DNA of 64,000 nucleotides from JACCXJ01 sp050740695 (lineage in GTDB: Bacteria; Pseudomonadota; Gammaproteobacteria; JACCXJ01): assembly GCA_050740695.1 (NCBI GenBank), contig JBOIDR010000005.1, positions 7,444 to 71,443 on the forward strand, written 5' to 3'. The notes beneath the pieces are model-generated. The model saw only the letters and a program-made list of their open reading frames with translations, did no database searches and was not told the DNA's origin. The number at the start of each line of letters is the position of its first letter. Position 1 is the stretch's first letter. A program made the position numbers and the translations under genes. Below, in pieces: positions 25,471 through 34,956 of this stretch.

Positions 25471-25770
25471 AAAAATCCTAGCCAAAGACATTTGAAATTT
25501 ATCGTCCCTTCCCCCTCGTACGGGGGGTAGGATGGGGGTCGAGCCTATCCGAACCGCGCCGCTCGACCCCTACTCTGACTGTCCGACGCTACGCAGGGGA
25601 GGGAATGCGGAGGCTCCCTCCCCTGTCCGCGCTTTCTGCGGACGGGGGAGGGTAGGGTGGGGGCCAAGCCTTTCAGCCGCTGACCAAGACTCGTCTCCAC
25701 CTGACGCGCCTGGCCCCCACCCTGACCCTCCCCCGCTGCGCAGGGGAGGGACTACCCTGGCGTTTGCAGC
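25471..25770 (+). repeat. Structured dispersed repeat M, copy A
   Basis: Begins AATCCTAGCCAAAGACATTT and continues through GTCCCTTCCCCC...GGGGGGTAGGATGGGGGT, ...CTCGACCCCTA, to GCAGGGGAGGGAAT. The reverse complement of this whole order occurs at 45264-45407. A second unit of the same design (GGGGGAGGGTAGGGTGGGGG ... CCCCCACCCTGACCCTCCCC) follows to about 25770. It can fold into long G/C hairpins. No gene is seen. Confidence 0.8.
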
Positions 25771-26516
25771 TTATTGACTTTGCATGTGAATCAGGACTTG
25801 TTTGAGCGGTGTTGTTCGACATTGACGAGGCAAGTATCTATACGTCGCAAGCCAAGCGCGACGGTGTCGGTCGTCGATCACCTTATCTCGTCCAGCACTT
25901 TTCGCGACCGATGCGGTTGTCTTCGTTCACCACATCCTGCGCGAGCTTTTGTTACCCATGTCCCCGACCGTTCAGGTTATTCCCCTGTAAACAATCGTAG
26001 AATCGTAGGATGTGCCGACGTAAGGAGGCGCATCAGTCGCGGGACATCCGCTCGACAGGATGCGCTTCGTGCCTCAGCGCATCCTGTCGGGCTCTACTCG
26101 ACTATCTGGAGCGCATCAGCCAACGCTTGGGGGACTTCGAGTGGGAAAAATTGATCGATCGGCGTGGAGTTTGATTTTGACTTCCGATGCCGTGGGTTTC
26201 GTACCAGTGAAGCTCTGCGGTATGCACGGTGCCATCCCTCAGCCGCAAGGCCCGAGGAAAGAATAGGACCTTCAACGCGGTTTCGTATATTGCCGGATCA
26301 GCGAACCCACAGGGAAGCGTGGCGATGCCGCCGGATCTCGTGCGAAAGTAGGCCATAGCCCTCCGGCTCGACCCCCGCCGCGACTCACCCCTGCCTGGGT
26401 TCGCCCATTGTCCAATCTCGGGTGGTCGGGCACTATACGGACGGCCCCCGGCCCGTACAGTACCGGTCGGGATCGATGGCGGATCGACGCGGCCATCCAT
26501 TCACAGCCTCCCAGCC
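25771..26516. other. Gene-poor stretch with short coding relics and R copy 6
   Basis: No intact gene. Frame fragments such as ALLDYLERISQRLGDFEWEK (about 26090) have protein-like composition but stop quickly. The R-family core appears at 26261-26300 (AATAGGACCTTCAACGCGGT) and is cut short after ATATTGCCGGATCAG. Confidence 0.5.
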
Positions 26517-29000
26517 ATGCCGGCCCTCCAGCACTCGTTCAAGACCTTGAGGCGCGAATGGCGCTCGGGTGAGCTACGGCTCATCGCCGCGGCGCTCGTC
26601 GTCGCGGTCGCGGCAGTGACCGCCGTGACCCTCTTCACCGATCGGGTGCGCCAGGCCATGGTGCTGCGCGCCAACACCTTGCTCGCCGCCGATCTGGCCC
26701 TCGATTCGTCGTTCCCCATCCCCGAGCCTTACCTCGAGAAGGCCCGGCGTCTGGGGCTCGAGACGGCACAGACCTTATCGTTTCGCAGCATGCTGGTGGT
26801 CGGAGGGCGCATGCAGCTCGTCGAGGTCAAGGCGGTGGAGGGGGACTATCCCCTGCGCGGCAGGCTGGCCGTGGGCAGAGACCCCTTCGCCGCCCCCGTG
26901 CCGACCGATGTCGTGCCCGAGCCGGGCATAGCGTGGCCGGATGCGCAGCTCGCCCAGGTTTTGAAGCTCTCCCCCGGGCAGGGGATCACCCTGGGAGACG
27001 CGAAGCTGGCCGCCGGCCCGGTGCTCATCTACGAGCCGGACCGGGGTGGGGAGGCATTCCACATCGCCCCGAGGCTCCTCATGAACTGCGCGGATGTCCC
27101 GGCCACCGGGCTCATCGCGCCGGGGAGCCGGGTGAGGCATCGACTGCTTGTGGCCGGCGAGCCAAACGCCATCGCCGGCTACCGCGGCTTCGTCGAAGCA
27201 CGGGCGAACGAGGCGATCGAGCTCGTGAGCGTGCGCGACGCCCGGCCGGCGCTGCGCGTGACGCTCGAGCGCGGCGAGCAGTACCTGCGGCTCACGGCGC
27301 TCGCGAGCCTGTTCCTCGCCGGCATCGCGATCGCCATGGCCGCGCGCCGCTTCGCGACCCGGCACCTCGATCACTGCGCGATCCTGCGCACCCTCGGCGC
27401 GACCCAGGGCTTCCTCCTCAGGGTCTATGCATTGTGCCTCTTGTGGCTCGGGCTCTTGACCAGCGCGCTCGGCTGCCTCGTGGGCGCCGGTGCCCAGTTC
27501 GTGCTCGCCCGGCTCCTGACCGGCCTCGTCGAAGGGGGCCTGCCGGCCCCGTCCTGGACGCCGCTCGCCATCGGCGCGGTCACGGGCCTCACCGCGCTCA
27601 TCGGTTTCGCCCTGCCACCGATCGCGCACCTCCGGCACACCCCGCCCGCGCGCGTCTTGAGGCGCGACCTCGACACCGGTCATCCGCCCGCCCACCTCAT
27701 CTATGTCGCGGCCATCGCCACCCTCCTCTTGCTCACGAGCTGGCACGCGCAAGAACTCTGGCTCACGCTCTACGTGGTCGGCGGGAGCTTTGCGACCACG
27801 GCGGCCCTGGCCCTGTGTGGCTGGCTCCTGGTCCTGGGGCTCCGGCCGCTGTGCCGGCGCGTTGGGATCGCATGGCGCTACGGGCTCGCCAACATCGCGC
27901 GGCGCGGGGCGGCGAGCGTCGCGCAGTCGGTGGCGCTCGGCCTCGGCATCATGGCGATCCTGCTGCTCACGGTGGTGCGCGGCGATCTCCTGGCCAACTG
28001 GCAGGCGCGCCTGCCCCCGGATGCGCCCAATCACTTCGCGATCAACATTCAACCGGCCGAGGTCGAGGCGGTACGTGCGTTCTTCGCCGAGCACGGCCGG
28101 CCCCGGCCCACGCTCTACCCCATCGTCCACGGGCGGTTGCGGGCCATCGCCGGAAAGCCGGTCGAGGTCGAACGCTATGAGGACGAACGCGCCCGGCGAC
28201 TCGCGGGCCGGGAGTTCCACCTGAGTTGGGCCGCGGAGCTGCCCCACGACAACCGCGTGCTGGCGGGCCGCTGGTGGGGGAGCGGGGTGGCTCGGGAGTT
28301 CTCGGTCGAGACCGAGCTGGCCGCGCTCCTCGGGATCCGGCTCGGTGACCGCCTGCGTTTCCGGGTCCTCGACCAGGACCTCGAGGGCACGGTCACGAGC
28401 CTGAGGAGCGTGGCCTGGGACTCCTTCAACCCCAACTTTTTCGTGATCGCGGCGCCGGGGATGCTCGATGCCTTTTCCGAGAACTACATCACGAGCTTTT
28501 ATCTCGGCCGCGAGCAGAAACCCTGGCTCTTCGATCTGGTGAAGCGCTTCCCGAGCATCACCTTACTGGATCTCGCGGCCCTCATGGACGAGATCCAGGC
28601 GATCATCGATCGTGTGGCCATGGCCGTCCAGTTCGTGTTCGGCTTCGCCCTCTTGGCCGGGCTTCTAGTCCTCTTCGCCGCGGTACACGCGACGCTGGAC
28701 GAGCGCCTGCGCGAAAGCGCCGTGTTGCGGACCTTAGGGGCCGGGCGCGGGGTGGTGGCACGCGGACTGGCCTCGGAGTTCCTGGCGCTCGGGGTGATCG
28801 CGGGCCTGCTCGCCGCGGTCGGTGCCTCGGGGATCGGTTTTCTACTCGCCCGCCACGTGTTCGACATCGCCTTCACGTTCAACCCCGCCCTCCTCGCCTA
28901 CGGCATCGTGGGGGGAGGCCTCGGGGTCACGGCCTTCGGGCTCATCGCGACGCGGCCGGTATTGAACAGCGCCCCCCTCGAGACCCTGCGGCGGGTGTAA
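26517..29000 (+). CDS. YbbP/FtsX-type ABC transporter permease
   Basis: A protein of 827 residues with the FtsX/MacB layout of YbbP: an N-terminal membrane helix (LIAAALVVAVAAVTAVTLFT), a large periplasmic domain (about 45-240), several central helices, a second periplasmic domain and three C-terminal helices (LAGLLVLFAAVHATL..., FLALGVIAGLLAAVGASGIG). In other gammaproteobacteria it pairs with the ATPase YbbA, for export or extraction of envelope molecules. No ATPase gene is next to it here, so the partner must be elsewhere or lost. Start ATG 26517; no strong ribosome site is obvious. Confidence 0.92.
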   Translation: MPALQHSFKTLRREWRSGELRLIAAALVVAVAAVTAVTLFTDRVRQAMVLRANTLLAADLALDSSFPIPEPYLEKARRLGLETAQTLSFRSMLVVGGRMQLVEVKAVEGDYPLRGRLAVGRDPFAAPVPTDVVPEPGIAWPDAQLAQVLKLSPGQGITLGDAKLAAGPVLIYEPDRGGEAFHIAPRLLMNCADVPATGLIAPGSRVRHRLLVAGEPNAIAGYRGFVEARANEAIELVSVRDARPALRVTLERGEQYLRLTALASLFLAGIAIAMAARRFATRHLDHCAILRTLGATQGFLLRVYALCLLWLGLLTSALGCLVGAGAQFVLARLLTGLVEGGLPAPSWTPLAIGAVTGLTALIGFALPPIAHLRHTPPARVLRRDLDTGHPPAHLIYVAAIATLLLLTSWHAQELWLTLYVVGGSFATTAALALCGWLLVLGLRPLCRRVGIAWRYGLANIARRGAASVAQSVALGLGIMAILLLTVVRGDLLANWQARLPPDAPNHFAINIQPAEVEAVRAFFAEHGRPRPTLYPIVHGRLRAIAGKPVEVERYEDERARRLAGREFHLSWAAELPHDNRVLAGRWWGSGVAREFSVETELAALLGIRLGDRLRFRVLDQDLEGTVTSLRSVAWDSFNPNFFVIAAPGMLDAFSENYITSFYLGREQKPWLFDLVKRFPSITLLDLAALMDEIQAIIDRVAMAVQFVFGFALLAGLLVLFAAVHATLDERLRESAVLRTLGAGRGVVARGLASEFLALGVIAGLLAAVGASGIGFLLARHVFDIAFTFNPALLAYGIVGGGLGVTAFGLIATRPVLNSAPLETLRRV

Positions 29001-29129
29001 CCTCTATCCGCGGCAAAGAAGGCGCATAGCGGAAAGTATCCCATGTTCATGTTCCAATTTCCTCTCGCTGATACGACCCGCGACTCTTGATCTCGAGCAC
29101 ACCAGGCGGTGGACATTTTCCACCAAACG

Positions 29130-29225
29130 CTAGGACGTTCAACGCGGTTTTGCAACTGGCAAATGTTGCGTCGGATGGGCCGGTCGGTGATTGGGGGGCG
29201 CGGGAGGGGCGGGAAGAGGCCCGGC
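29130..29225 (+). repeat. Dispersed repeat family R, copy 7
   Basis: TAGGACGTTCAACGCGGTTT, then TGCAACTGGCAAATGTTGCG and GGGCCGGTCGGTGATTGGGG, as in copies 4 and 5. It ends at the stop codon of the haem lipoprotein gene. Confidence 0.82.
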
Positions 29226-30920
29226 CTACTTCTTGATGCCTGACGGCTTCGTGGTGTCCGACGGCCGCAGCTTGCCGAGGTACAGTGCCACTCGCTCGGA
29301 CACGTTCTCGAACTCGCCGATCGCCTCGGCGGTGTTCGCGCCGCCTGCGCCGAGGAAGCTCATGTCGGCCCCGCCCTGCTGTGCGTTGCCGTGGCAACCC
29401 TGGCAGCCGCCCATGTCGAAGCTCTTGCCCTGATAGGTCAGGTTGGTGCCCAGCGTGGTGCCGGCCGGCCCGGTGCCCAACGGGGTGAAGTCCGGCGGCC
29501 CGGTGGTGCTGCCGGGCGCGTTGTAGGCCGCCTTGTTGCCCACGAAACTCTGGAAGAACGCGTTGGACTCGATCGTGTTGTTGGCCAGGAAGAAGTCCGG
29601 CAGGTCGCCGGCCGCGTTCGCGTAGTCGACCGGCGTACCCTGCACGCCGACCAGTTGGTAGTACTGCCAGACCGAGCTGGCGTTGGCCTGCTTGATCGCG
29701 GCCTGCACGCAGCTGTTGACCGCCCGTACGTCGGCCGAGGGCAAGGTCGAGCCCTGGTTGGCGACGCGCTGCCAGTCCTGCACCTTGCCCACCGTGGCGG
29801 CCGGACCGCCATACTCGGTGTTCACGAACTTCAGGTTCGATGCGGGGTTGTCGGCCTGCTCCCAGGTGGCGAACACGTAGGCGGGGAAGTCGCCCGTCTT
29901 GTGGATGATGTGCAGCCCGACCAGCCCCCAAGTCTGGCCCGCCCCGTTGGAATAGCACACGTTCGTGCCCGTGCGGGGTTGGTAGAACACCACCGGCGCG
30001 ACGAAGAAGCGCCCGCTCTTGGCCTCGGCGTCGGTCAGCAGGCGCCAAGCGGCCTTGACGTGGATGGTGCCTTCCGACCCGGCCCCGCCGCAGGGCAGGC
30101 AGTAGCCGGCCGTGGGCGAGGAGCTGACGACCTGCGCGCAGTTCTTGGGCTGGCTCTGCTGGCAGATCGCGCCATAGGTGGCGAGGTTCGACTTGTTGCG
30201 GGATTGGTAGGTCGTCTGGTTTTGCACGGTGAAGAGCTGGTTCCTGACGATGTAGTCGTAGTTGGCGCGGTTCACCTTGGCCTGGAACAGGATCTGGATC
30301 TTGTCGCTCGCACCGGCGGGCTGCGCGAACATGTAGTCGAGGCCGAGCTGGCTGTTCTCGTCGAGGTTCGTGAAGACGTTGGGGTTCGTGTCGCCCGTGC
30401 CGCACGGTCCCGTGAGGTTGGCATAGACATACGCGGGCGCCCCGTCGAAGCTGGCGCTCGGCTCGCCCGTGGCCGGGAACAGCTCGTTCTTGTGCCGGTA
30501 GCTCTGCCACACCGTCATCTGCGGCTGGGCACTGCCGGGCTGGCCGAAGAAGGTGGTCGACCCGTCCGGCGTGCCGCGCTTCCCGTTGCTGTCGTAGGAC
30601 GAGGCCCAGTTGAGCGCGACGAAGTGCTGCCAGGCGAAGGTGGCCAGTTGCGTCTGCGACGCCGGCAGCGTGCCGCCATAGTCCGGCGGGGGCGTGGAGT
30701 TGCCGAAGTCGGGCAGCACGCCAGTGCACTGCCCCGGTGCTGCGAGCGCCGCGCCGGGCGTGGGCGCGCTCACAGTCGCCACTTCGGATGGGCCGCTACA
30801 CGCCGCCAGCAAGAGCACGCTCGCCAGCGTGAGCATCCCGAGCGCACCCGAGCGGTACGCGTGTGCCGAGAACGAGCTCGTGTGGTCGAGCACCCACCGG
30901 GTCGTGCGATCTGCTTGCAT
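29226..30920 (-). CDS. Lipoprotein with a C-terminal single haem-c motif
   Basis: A protein of 564 residues, start ATG 30920 with GAGGAGGAAGG upstream. The N-terminus has a lipobox (ASVLLLAAC, lipidated Cys about 41). The large middle part (about 80-480) is Tyr/Trp/Asn-rich with several Cys (CQQSQPKNC, GYCLPCGG) and is not a family I can name. Near the end is GGCQGCHGNAQQGG, a CxxCH haem-c attachment site, followed by helices (EAIGEFENVSERVALYLGKL). I infer a periplasmic, membrane-tethered monohaem cytochrome fused to a large substrate-binding or enzyme domain. No neighbouring respiratory genes are seen. Confidence 0.75.
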   Translation of the reverse strand: MQADRTTRWVLDHTSSFSAHAYRSGALGMLTLASVLLLAACSGPSEVATVSAPTPGAALAAPGQCTGVLPDFGNSTPPPDYGGTLPASQTQLATFAWQHFVALNWASSYDSNGKRGTPDGSTTFFGQPGSAQPQMTVWQSYRHKNELFPATGEPSASFDGAPAYVYANLTGPCGTGDTNPNVFTNLDENSQLGLDYMFAQPAGASDKIQILFQAKVNRANYDYIVRNQLFTVQNQTTYQSRNKSNLATYGAICQQSQPKNCAQVVSSSPTAGYCLPCGGAGSEGTIHVKAAWRLLTDAEAKSGRFFVAPVVFYQPRTGTNVCYSNGAGQTWGLVGLHIIHKTGDFPAYVFATWEQADNPASNLKFVNTEYGGPAATVGKVQDWQRVANQGSTLPSADVRAVNSCVQAAIKQANASSVWQYYQLVGVQGTPVDYANAAGDLPDFFLANNTIESNAFFQSFVGNKAAYNAPGSTTGPPDFTPLGTGPAGTTLGTNLTYQGKSFDMGGCQGCHGNAQQGGADMSFLGAGGANTAEAIGEFENVSERVALYLGKLRPSDTTKPSGIKK

Positions 30921-31003
30921 TAATGGCCTTCCTCCTCGGTGCTGCAATTTCAAGCAAGTATGAATAAGTTCTTTCACAAACGCTCCGTCCGCTCGAGGTC
31001 CCG

Positions 31004-32282
31004 CTATTCCGCTCCTTCCCCGGCCTGATTGAGCGCGGTCTCCAGGCGCGTCAGGATCTCGTCGGCCACCGGGCCGCTCTCCCAATTGCCGTCGTCGTCC
31101 AGCACCACCACCTCGGTCTTTTCGCCGATGCCGGTCAACTGCACCTCGTGCTCGGTTTTGTCGCCGCGCCAGAACGCCAGGGACGATAGGAAACCCGCTT
31201 TCTCGGTGGCGGCCCCCTGAGCCCCCGTGAAATCGACGAAATACACGCCGCGATCCCGATCCTCGTCCGCGACCGTGAAGCCGGCCTTGGCCAGGGCTCG
31301 ACCGGTCAGATGCCAGGCCTCGGAGAAGTCCTCGGTGACCCGCAGGTATTTCTTGCCCTCACCGGCGCTCACGAGCTCGGCCCGCCCGCCCGCGCCTGTT
31401 TGGCCGACCCCGGCGGCGGCGGGCCGCGGCGAATGTTCGGTGTCGCGTTCGGGATCCTCTTCAGGCACATCTTCGGGTTCATCGTCGCCACCGCCGGCCG
31501 GGGTGCCGGTCGCATAGGATGGGGACTCGNNNNNNNNNNNNNNNNNNNNNNNNNNNNNNNNNNNNNNNNNNNNNNNNNNNNNNNNNNNNNNNNNNNNNNN
31601 NNNNNNNNNNNNNNNNNNNNNNNNNNNNNGACTCGAGATCGGACTCGGACTCGAGATCGGACTCGGACTCGAGATCGGACTCGGACTCGAGATCGGACTC
31701 GGACTCGAGATCGGACTCGGACTCGAGATCGGACTCGGACTCGAGATCGGACTCGGACTCGAGATCGGACTCGGCCACGGGCTCGGGCTCGGGTTCCGAT
31801 GCCGGTTCCTCCTCGTCGGCCGGTGCGCGTTCCGCGGCGTCCTGGTCGGCAATGCGCTCGTCATCGTCCGACCAGCCGTAGTCGGCGCGGCTGTCGTCGA
31901 GCGCGGTGGTGTCTTCCGGGGACTCCTCCGCAGGACTCAACGGTGCTGCCGGGGCACGATATCGTTCTCCACCCGAGTCATCCCCCGCCCGCTCGCCGCC
32001 GCGCCTGGCGATACGTTCCTGATAAGTCGAATAGCTGGCGGTACCCTTGGCGTCCACCTCCGGCACCGACAGGGTGTCCGAGATGGCATCGGAGGACAGG
32101 TCGGGGGGTATCTCGAGGTCCGGCAGCGACGCGCTCTTCCGGTACTCCTTGTTGCGGTCGGGGATGACATCGTCGAAGGTGGGGAACCAACTGCACCCGA
32201 GCATCGCAGAGAGGCAAAGACCGAGGATCGATCCACGCACCACGGGCCCACGCATGATGGGGTTTTGCCTCACGCTTGACAT
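31004..32282 (-). CDS. bamC: BamC/NlpB lipoprotein with acidic hexapeptide repeat, interrupted by assembly gap
   Basis: Outer-membrane assembly lipoprotein. Start ATG 32282 (or 32255), lipobox LSAMLGC. The N-terminus (DVIPDRNKEYRKSASLPDLEIPPDLS) is the conserved BamC segment that contacts BamD. A long acidic linker follows, including at least eight ESDLES units, then the gap of 100 N, then a C-terminal BamC domain (KYLRVTEDFSEAWHLTGRAL..., FLSSLAFWRGDKTEHEVQLTG) ending at 31004. The two halves lie in different frames only because the gap length is arbitrary. It is preceded by dapA by 40 bp, the usual dapA-bamC order. Confidence 0.88.
31530..31629. other. Assembly gap, 100 N
   Basis: Exactly 100 unknown bases, a standard scaffold filler. 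It lies inside the ESDLES repeat of bamC, with a partial unit (GACTCG) on its other side. The true number of repeats is unknown. Confidence 0.97.
31630..31773 (-). repeat. 18-bp coding tandem repeat in bamC
   Basis: Eight near-perfect units of GACTCGAGATCGGACTCG. On the coding strand each gives Glu-Ser-Asp-Leu-Glu-Ser. Its low complexity explains why assembly failed next to it. Confidence 0.95.
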
Positions 32283-32322
32283 CACGTTCGGGCCCCGCCC
32301 GGGACCCCCGGAACAACTACGT

Positions 32323-33240
32323 TTAGGGACACGCGGATGCCTCCGCGGCGGCCACGGAGACGCCCGCTTGCCGCATGGCCTCCCGGACAGGAGCATGAAA
32401 GGGCTCCGCCAGCCACGTCAGGGGCAGTCGGATCCCGCGTCGGATGAGCCCCATCTCGTGCAGCGCCCATTTCACCGGGATGGGGTTGGACTCGGCGAAT
32501 AGATCACGGTGCAGGCCGCGGAGCCGCGCATCGATCGACGCCGCCCGTGCTCGATCCCCCTTCGCGGCCGCGGCACACATCTCGTGCATGGCCTTCGGGG
32601 CTATATTGGCGGTCACGGAGATCACCCCCTGCCCGCCCCGCAGGATGAACTCCATGGCGGTGGCATCGTCCCCGCTCAGGAGCACGAAATCGGGCCCGCA
32701 GCGCTCCCGCAGGGCCTCGACGCGACTGAGGTCCGCGGTCGCCTCCTTGACCCCGACGATGTGCTTGACCCGTGACAGGCGCCCCACCGTCTCGGGCAGC
32801 ATGTCACAGGCCGTGCGGCCCGGGACGTTATAAAGGATCTGGGGGATGGCCACCGCCTCGGCCACGGCCCGATGGTGCAGATAGAGCCCCTCCTGCGTGG
32901 GCTTGTTGTAGTAGGGGGTGACGAGCAGGCAGGCATCGGCACCGGCGGCGCGCGCGCAGGCACTCAGGCGGATGGCCTCGGTGGTCGAGTTGGCCCCGGT
33001 GCCGGCGATCACCGGCACTCGTTTGCGGACTTGCCGGACGACCCGGCGGATCACCTCGCAGTGCTCTTCCTCGTTCAGGGTCGCCGACTCACCTGTGGTC
33101 CCGACGGCCACTATGCCGTCGCCGCCGTTCTCGATATGGAACTCGCAAAGCCCCCGGAGCCCGCCCCAATCGATGGGGACCTCCGCGCCCTGTCCGGTTT
33201 CCATCGGCGTGGCCAGGGCCACGATACTGCCTCGAAACAT
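32323..33240 (-). CDS. dapA: 4-Hydroxy-tetrahydrodipicolinate synthase
   Basis: Condenses pyruvate with aspartate semialdehyde in lysine and diaminopimelate synthesis, in the cytoplasm. It has 305 residues, close to the normal length. Visible family motifs are GTTGESATLNEEEH, YYNKPTQEGLYLHH, ILYNVPGRTACD with the catalytic Tyr, and the Schiff-base Lys in VGVKEATADLSR. Start ATG 33240 (MFRGSIVALATPM). It is the first gene of a dapA-bamC unit, divergent from rpsT. Confidence 0.97.
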   Translation of the reverse strand: MFRGSIVALATPMETGQGAEVPIDWGGLRGLCEFHIENGGDGIVAVGTTGESATLNEEEHCEVIRRVVRQVRKRVPVIAGTGANSTTEAIRLSACARAAGADACLLVTPYYNKPTQEGLYLHHRAVAEAVAIPQILYNVPGRTACDMLPETVGRLSRVKHIVGVKEATADLSRVEALRERCGPDFVLLSGDDATAMEFILRGGQGVISVTANIAPKAMHEMCAAAAKGDRARAASIDARLRGLHRDLFAESNPIPVKWALHEMGLIRRGIRLPLTWLAEPFHAPVREAMRQAGVSVAAAEASACP

Positions 33241-33412
33241 CGATCGCGTCTCTCAACGCCTGTGATGGACCGGGGATAGTACGTGCCCGCCCCGCACTTG
33301 ACAAGGACGGTCCCGCCCACCCGGCGCCCGATAGGGCCCCCCGAAATCGTTGACAAGCCCTACCAAACCCCGCATAGTCATGACTCCTTCTCAATCCCTG
33401 CGGAGTCATCGC

Positions 33413-33688
33413 TTGGCCAATTCGCCATCTGCCGGCAAACGGGCACGCCAGGCCGAGAAACGCCGTGCCCATAATCAGGGTCGGCGTTCGGCCTTGCGCA
33501 CCGCCATCAAGAAGGTGGTGCGGGCGGTGGAGTCGAAAGACCGGAACGCCGCCCCCACCGCCTATCGGTCCGCCGTGCCGGTCATCGACCGCATGGCAAC
33601 GAAAGGCATCATCCACAAGAACAAGGCGGCACGCCACAAACGCCGCCTGCACGTGGCCGTATCGGCGCTGGGCACGCAGAACGCCTAG
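33413..33688 (+). CDS. rpsT: 30S ribosomal protein S20, TTG start
   Basis: A protein of 91 residues that binds 16S rRNA in the small subunit. The product begins (M)ANSPSAGKRARQAEKRRAHN and is Lys/Arg-rich throughout (KKVVRAVESKDR, HKNKAARHKRRL). Homology starts exactly at TTG 33413, with CGGAG upstream; the in-frame ATGs before it add non-homologous residues. In E. coli rpsT also uses a UUG start, which matters for its autoregulation, so the rare start is probably functional here too. It is divergent from dapA. Confidence 0.93.
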   Translation: MANSPSAGKRARQAEKRRAHNQGRRSALRTAIKKVVRAVESKDRNAAPTAYRSAVPVIDRMATKGIIHKNKAARHKRRLHVAVSALGTQNA

Positions 33689-33697
33689 AGGTAGGGA

Positions 33698-33727
33698 GGG
33701 TTAGCCGCGCCTTTCGCGGCGTAACCC
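33698..33727 (+). terminator. Hairpin after rpsT
   Basis: GGGTTAGCCGCG pairs with CGCGGCGTAACCC (one bulge) just after the rpsT stop. There is no clear T-run. It belongs to the same style of GGGTTA...TAACCC palindrome as 9972-10005. Confidence 0.5.
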
Positions 33728-33825
33728 ACCAACCCGTCGGCCGGCCGACACCTTGCCCGGCGACAAGTTTAAGTCACTTTGACAAGTCGCTTTGGCCAGG
33801 TTCCTTCCGGGCTACGGTAGCCAAC

Positions 33826-34956
33826 TCACAATAGCACCAGGTTATCCCGGTGGATCAGCTCGGGCTCATCCACATAGCCCAGGATCGCTTCGATTCGATC
33901 GCTGGGCTGGCCTATGATGGCGCGTGCCTCGGCGGCGGCGTAGTTGATCAAACCCCGCGCGATCTCCCGCCCTTCCCGGTCCACGCAGCGGACCAGCTCG
34001 CCGCGCGCGAACTCGCCTTCGACCAACTGGACGCCGACCGCCAAGAGGCTGCGCCCTGATTGGATCAGCACCCGCACGGCGCCCTCATCGAGCACCAACC
34101 GGCCCCTGGACTTGAGCCCCCCGGCCAGCCATCGCTTGCGTGCGGCCACGGGCCCCTGTCCGGGGACCAGGAGGGTGCCGAGGGCCTCGCCCCTGGCCAG
34201 GCGGATCAGGATCTCGGGTTCCGCGCCAGAGGCGATCAGCGTCGCCGTGCCCGATCGGGCCGCGAGCGCCGCGGCGCACAGCTTGGTCTGCATGCCGCCG
34301 CGTCCGAAGGCCGTGCCTTGGCCGGCCATGGCCTCGAGCGCCGGATCGCCGGCGCGCGCCTCGGGGATGAAACGAGCTTGCGGATCGAGTCGCGGGTCGT
34401 GCTCGTAGAGGCCGGCCTGATCGGTCAGGATCACCAGTAACCGGGCCTCGACCAGGTTGGCGCAGAGCCCGGCCAGGGTGTCGTTGTCCCCGAAGCGGAT
34501 CTCCTCGGTGGCGACCGTGTCGTTCTCGTTGACGACCGGCACGACCCCGAGTGACAGGAGGGTCTGCAGGGTGCTCCGGGCGTTTAGATAACGCCGGCGG
34601 TGGGCAGCATCGTCATGGGTGAGCAGGACCTGGGCGGTATGCAGGCCGTGGCGCTTGAAGCACGCCTCGTAGGTCTGGATGAGTCCCATCTGGCCGACGG
34701 CGGCCGCGGCCTGCAAGCGGTGCAGCGCGTGCGGGCGTGCCGGCCAGCCAAGGCGCGCGACCCCCTCGGCGACCGCCCCCGAGGTTACCACGACGATCTC
34801 CCGCCCTTCCCGGCACAGCGCCGCGATCTGAGTGACCCACGCCTCCAGGGAATCGGCCCGCAGCCCCTGGCCCTGGTTAGTGGCGAGCGAGCTGCCGATC
34901 TTGACGACCCAGCGCCGCGCCTCGGCAAGCGTCTTACGGCACGGCGACAGGGGCAT
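33826..34956 (-). CDS. proB: Glutamate 5-kinase
   Basis: First step of proline synthesis: phosphorylates the gamma-carboxyl of glutamate; its product feeds proA (46765). It has 376 residues. The amino-acid kinase domain shows VVKIGSSLATNQG, VVTSGAVAEGV, VVPVVNENDTVATEEIRFGDND and GTAFGRGGMQTKL; a C-terminal PUA domain (from about 280) follows. Start ATG 34956 (MPLSPCRKTLAEARR), which overlaps the end of obgE by 23 bp; longer in-frame starts would read further into obgE. proA is not adjacent. Confidence 0.96.
   Translation of the reverse strand: MPLSPCRKTLAEARRWVVKIGSSLATNQGQGLRADSLEAWVTQIAALCREGREIVVVTSGAVAEGVARLGWPARPHALHRLQAAAAVGQMGLIQTYEACFKRHGLHTAQVLLTHDDAAHRRRYLNARSTLQTLLSLGVVPVVNENDTVATEEIRFGDNDTLAGLCANLVEARLLVILTDQAGLYEHDPRLDPQARFIPEARAGDPALEAMAGQGTAFGRGGMQTKLCAAALAARSGTATLIASGAEPEILIRLARGEALGTLLVPGQGPVAARKRWLAGGLKSRGRLVLDEGAVRVLIQSGRSLLAVGVQLVEGEFARGELVRCVDREGREIARGLINYAAAEARAIIGQPSDRIEAILGYVDEPELIHRDNLVLL

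Noticed and set aside
26775..28247. Long minus-strand open frame of 490 codons
   Set aside because: Antisense to the FtsX-type permease and with Arg/Glu/Ala-biased composition.
29391..30923. Plus-strand open frame of 510 codons
   Set aside because: Antisense to the haem lipoprotein, which has a lipobox, ribosome site and CxxCH motif.
31630..31773. Possible CRISPR array
   Set aside because: Units are contiguous 18-bp coding repeats without spacers, in frame with bamC. No CRISPR array or cas gene was found in the window.
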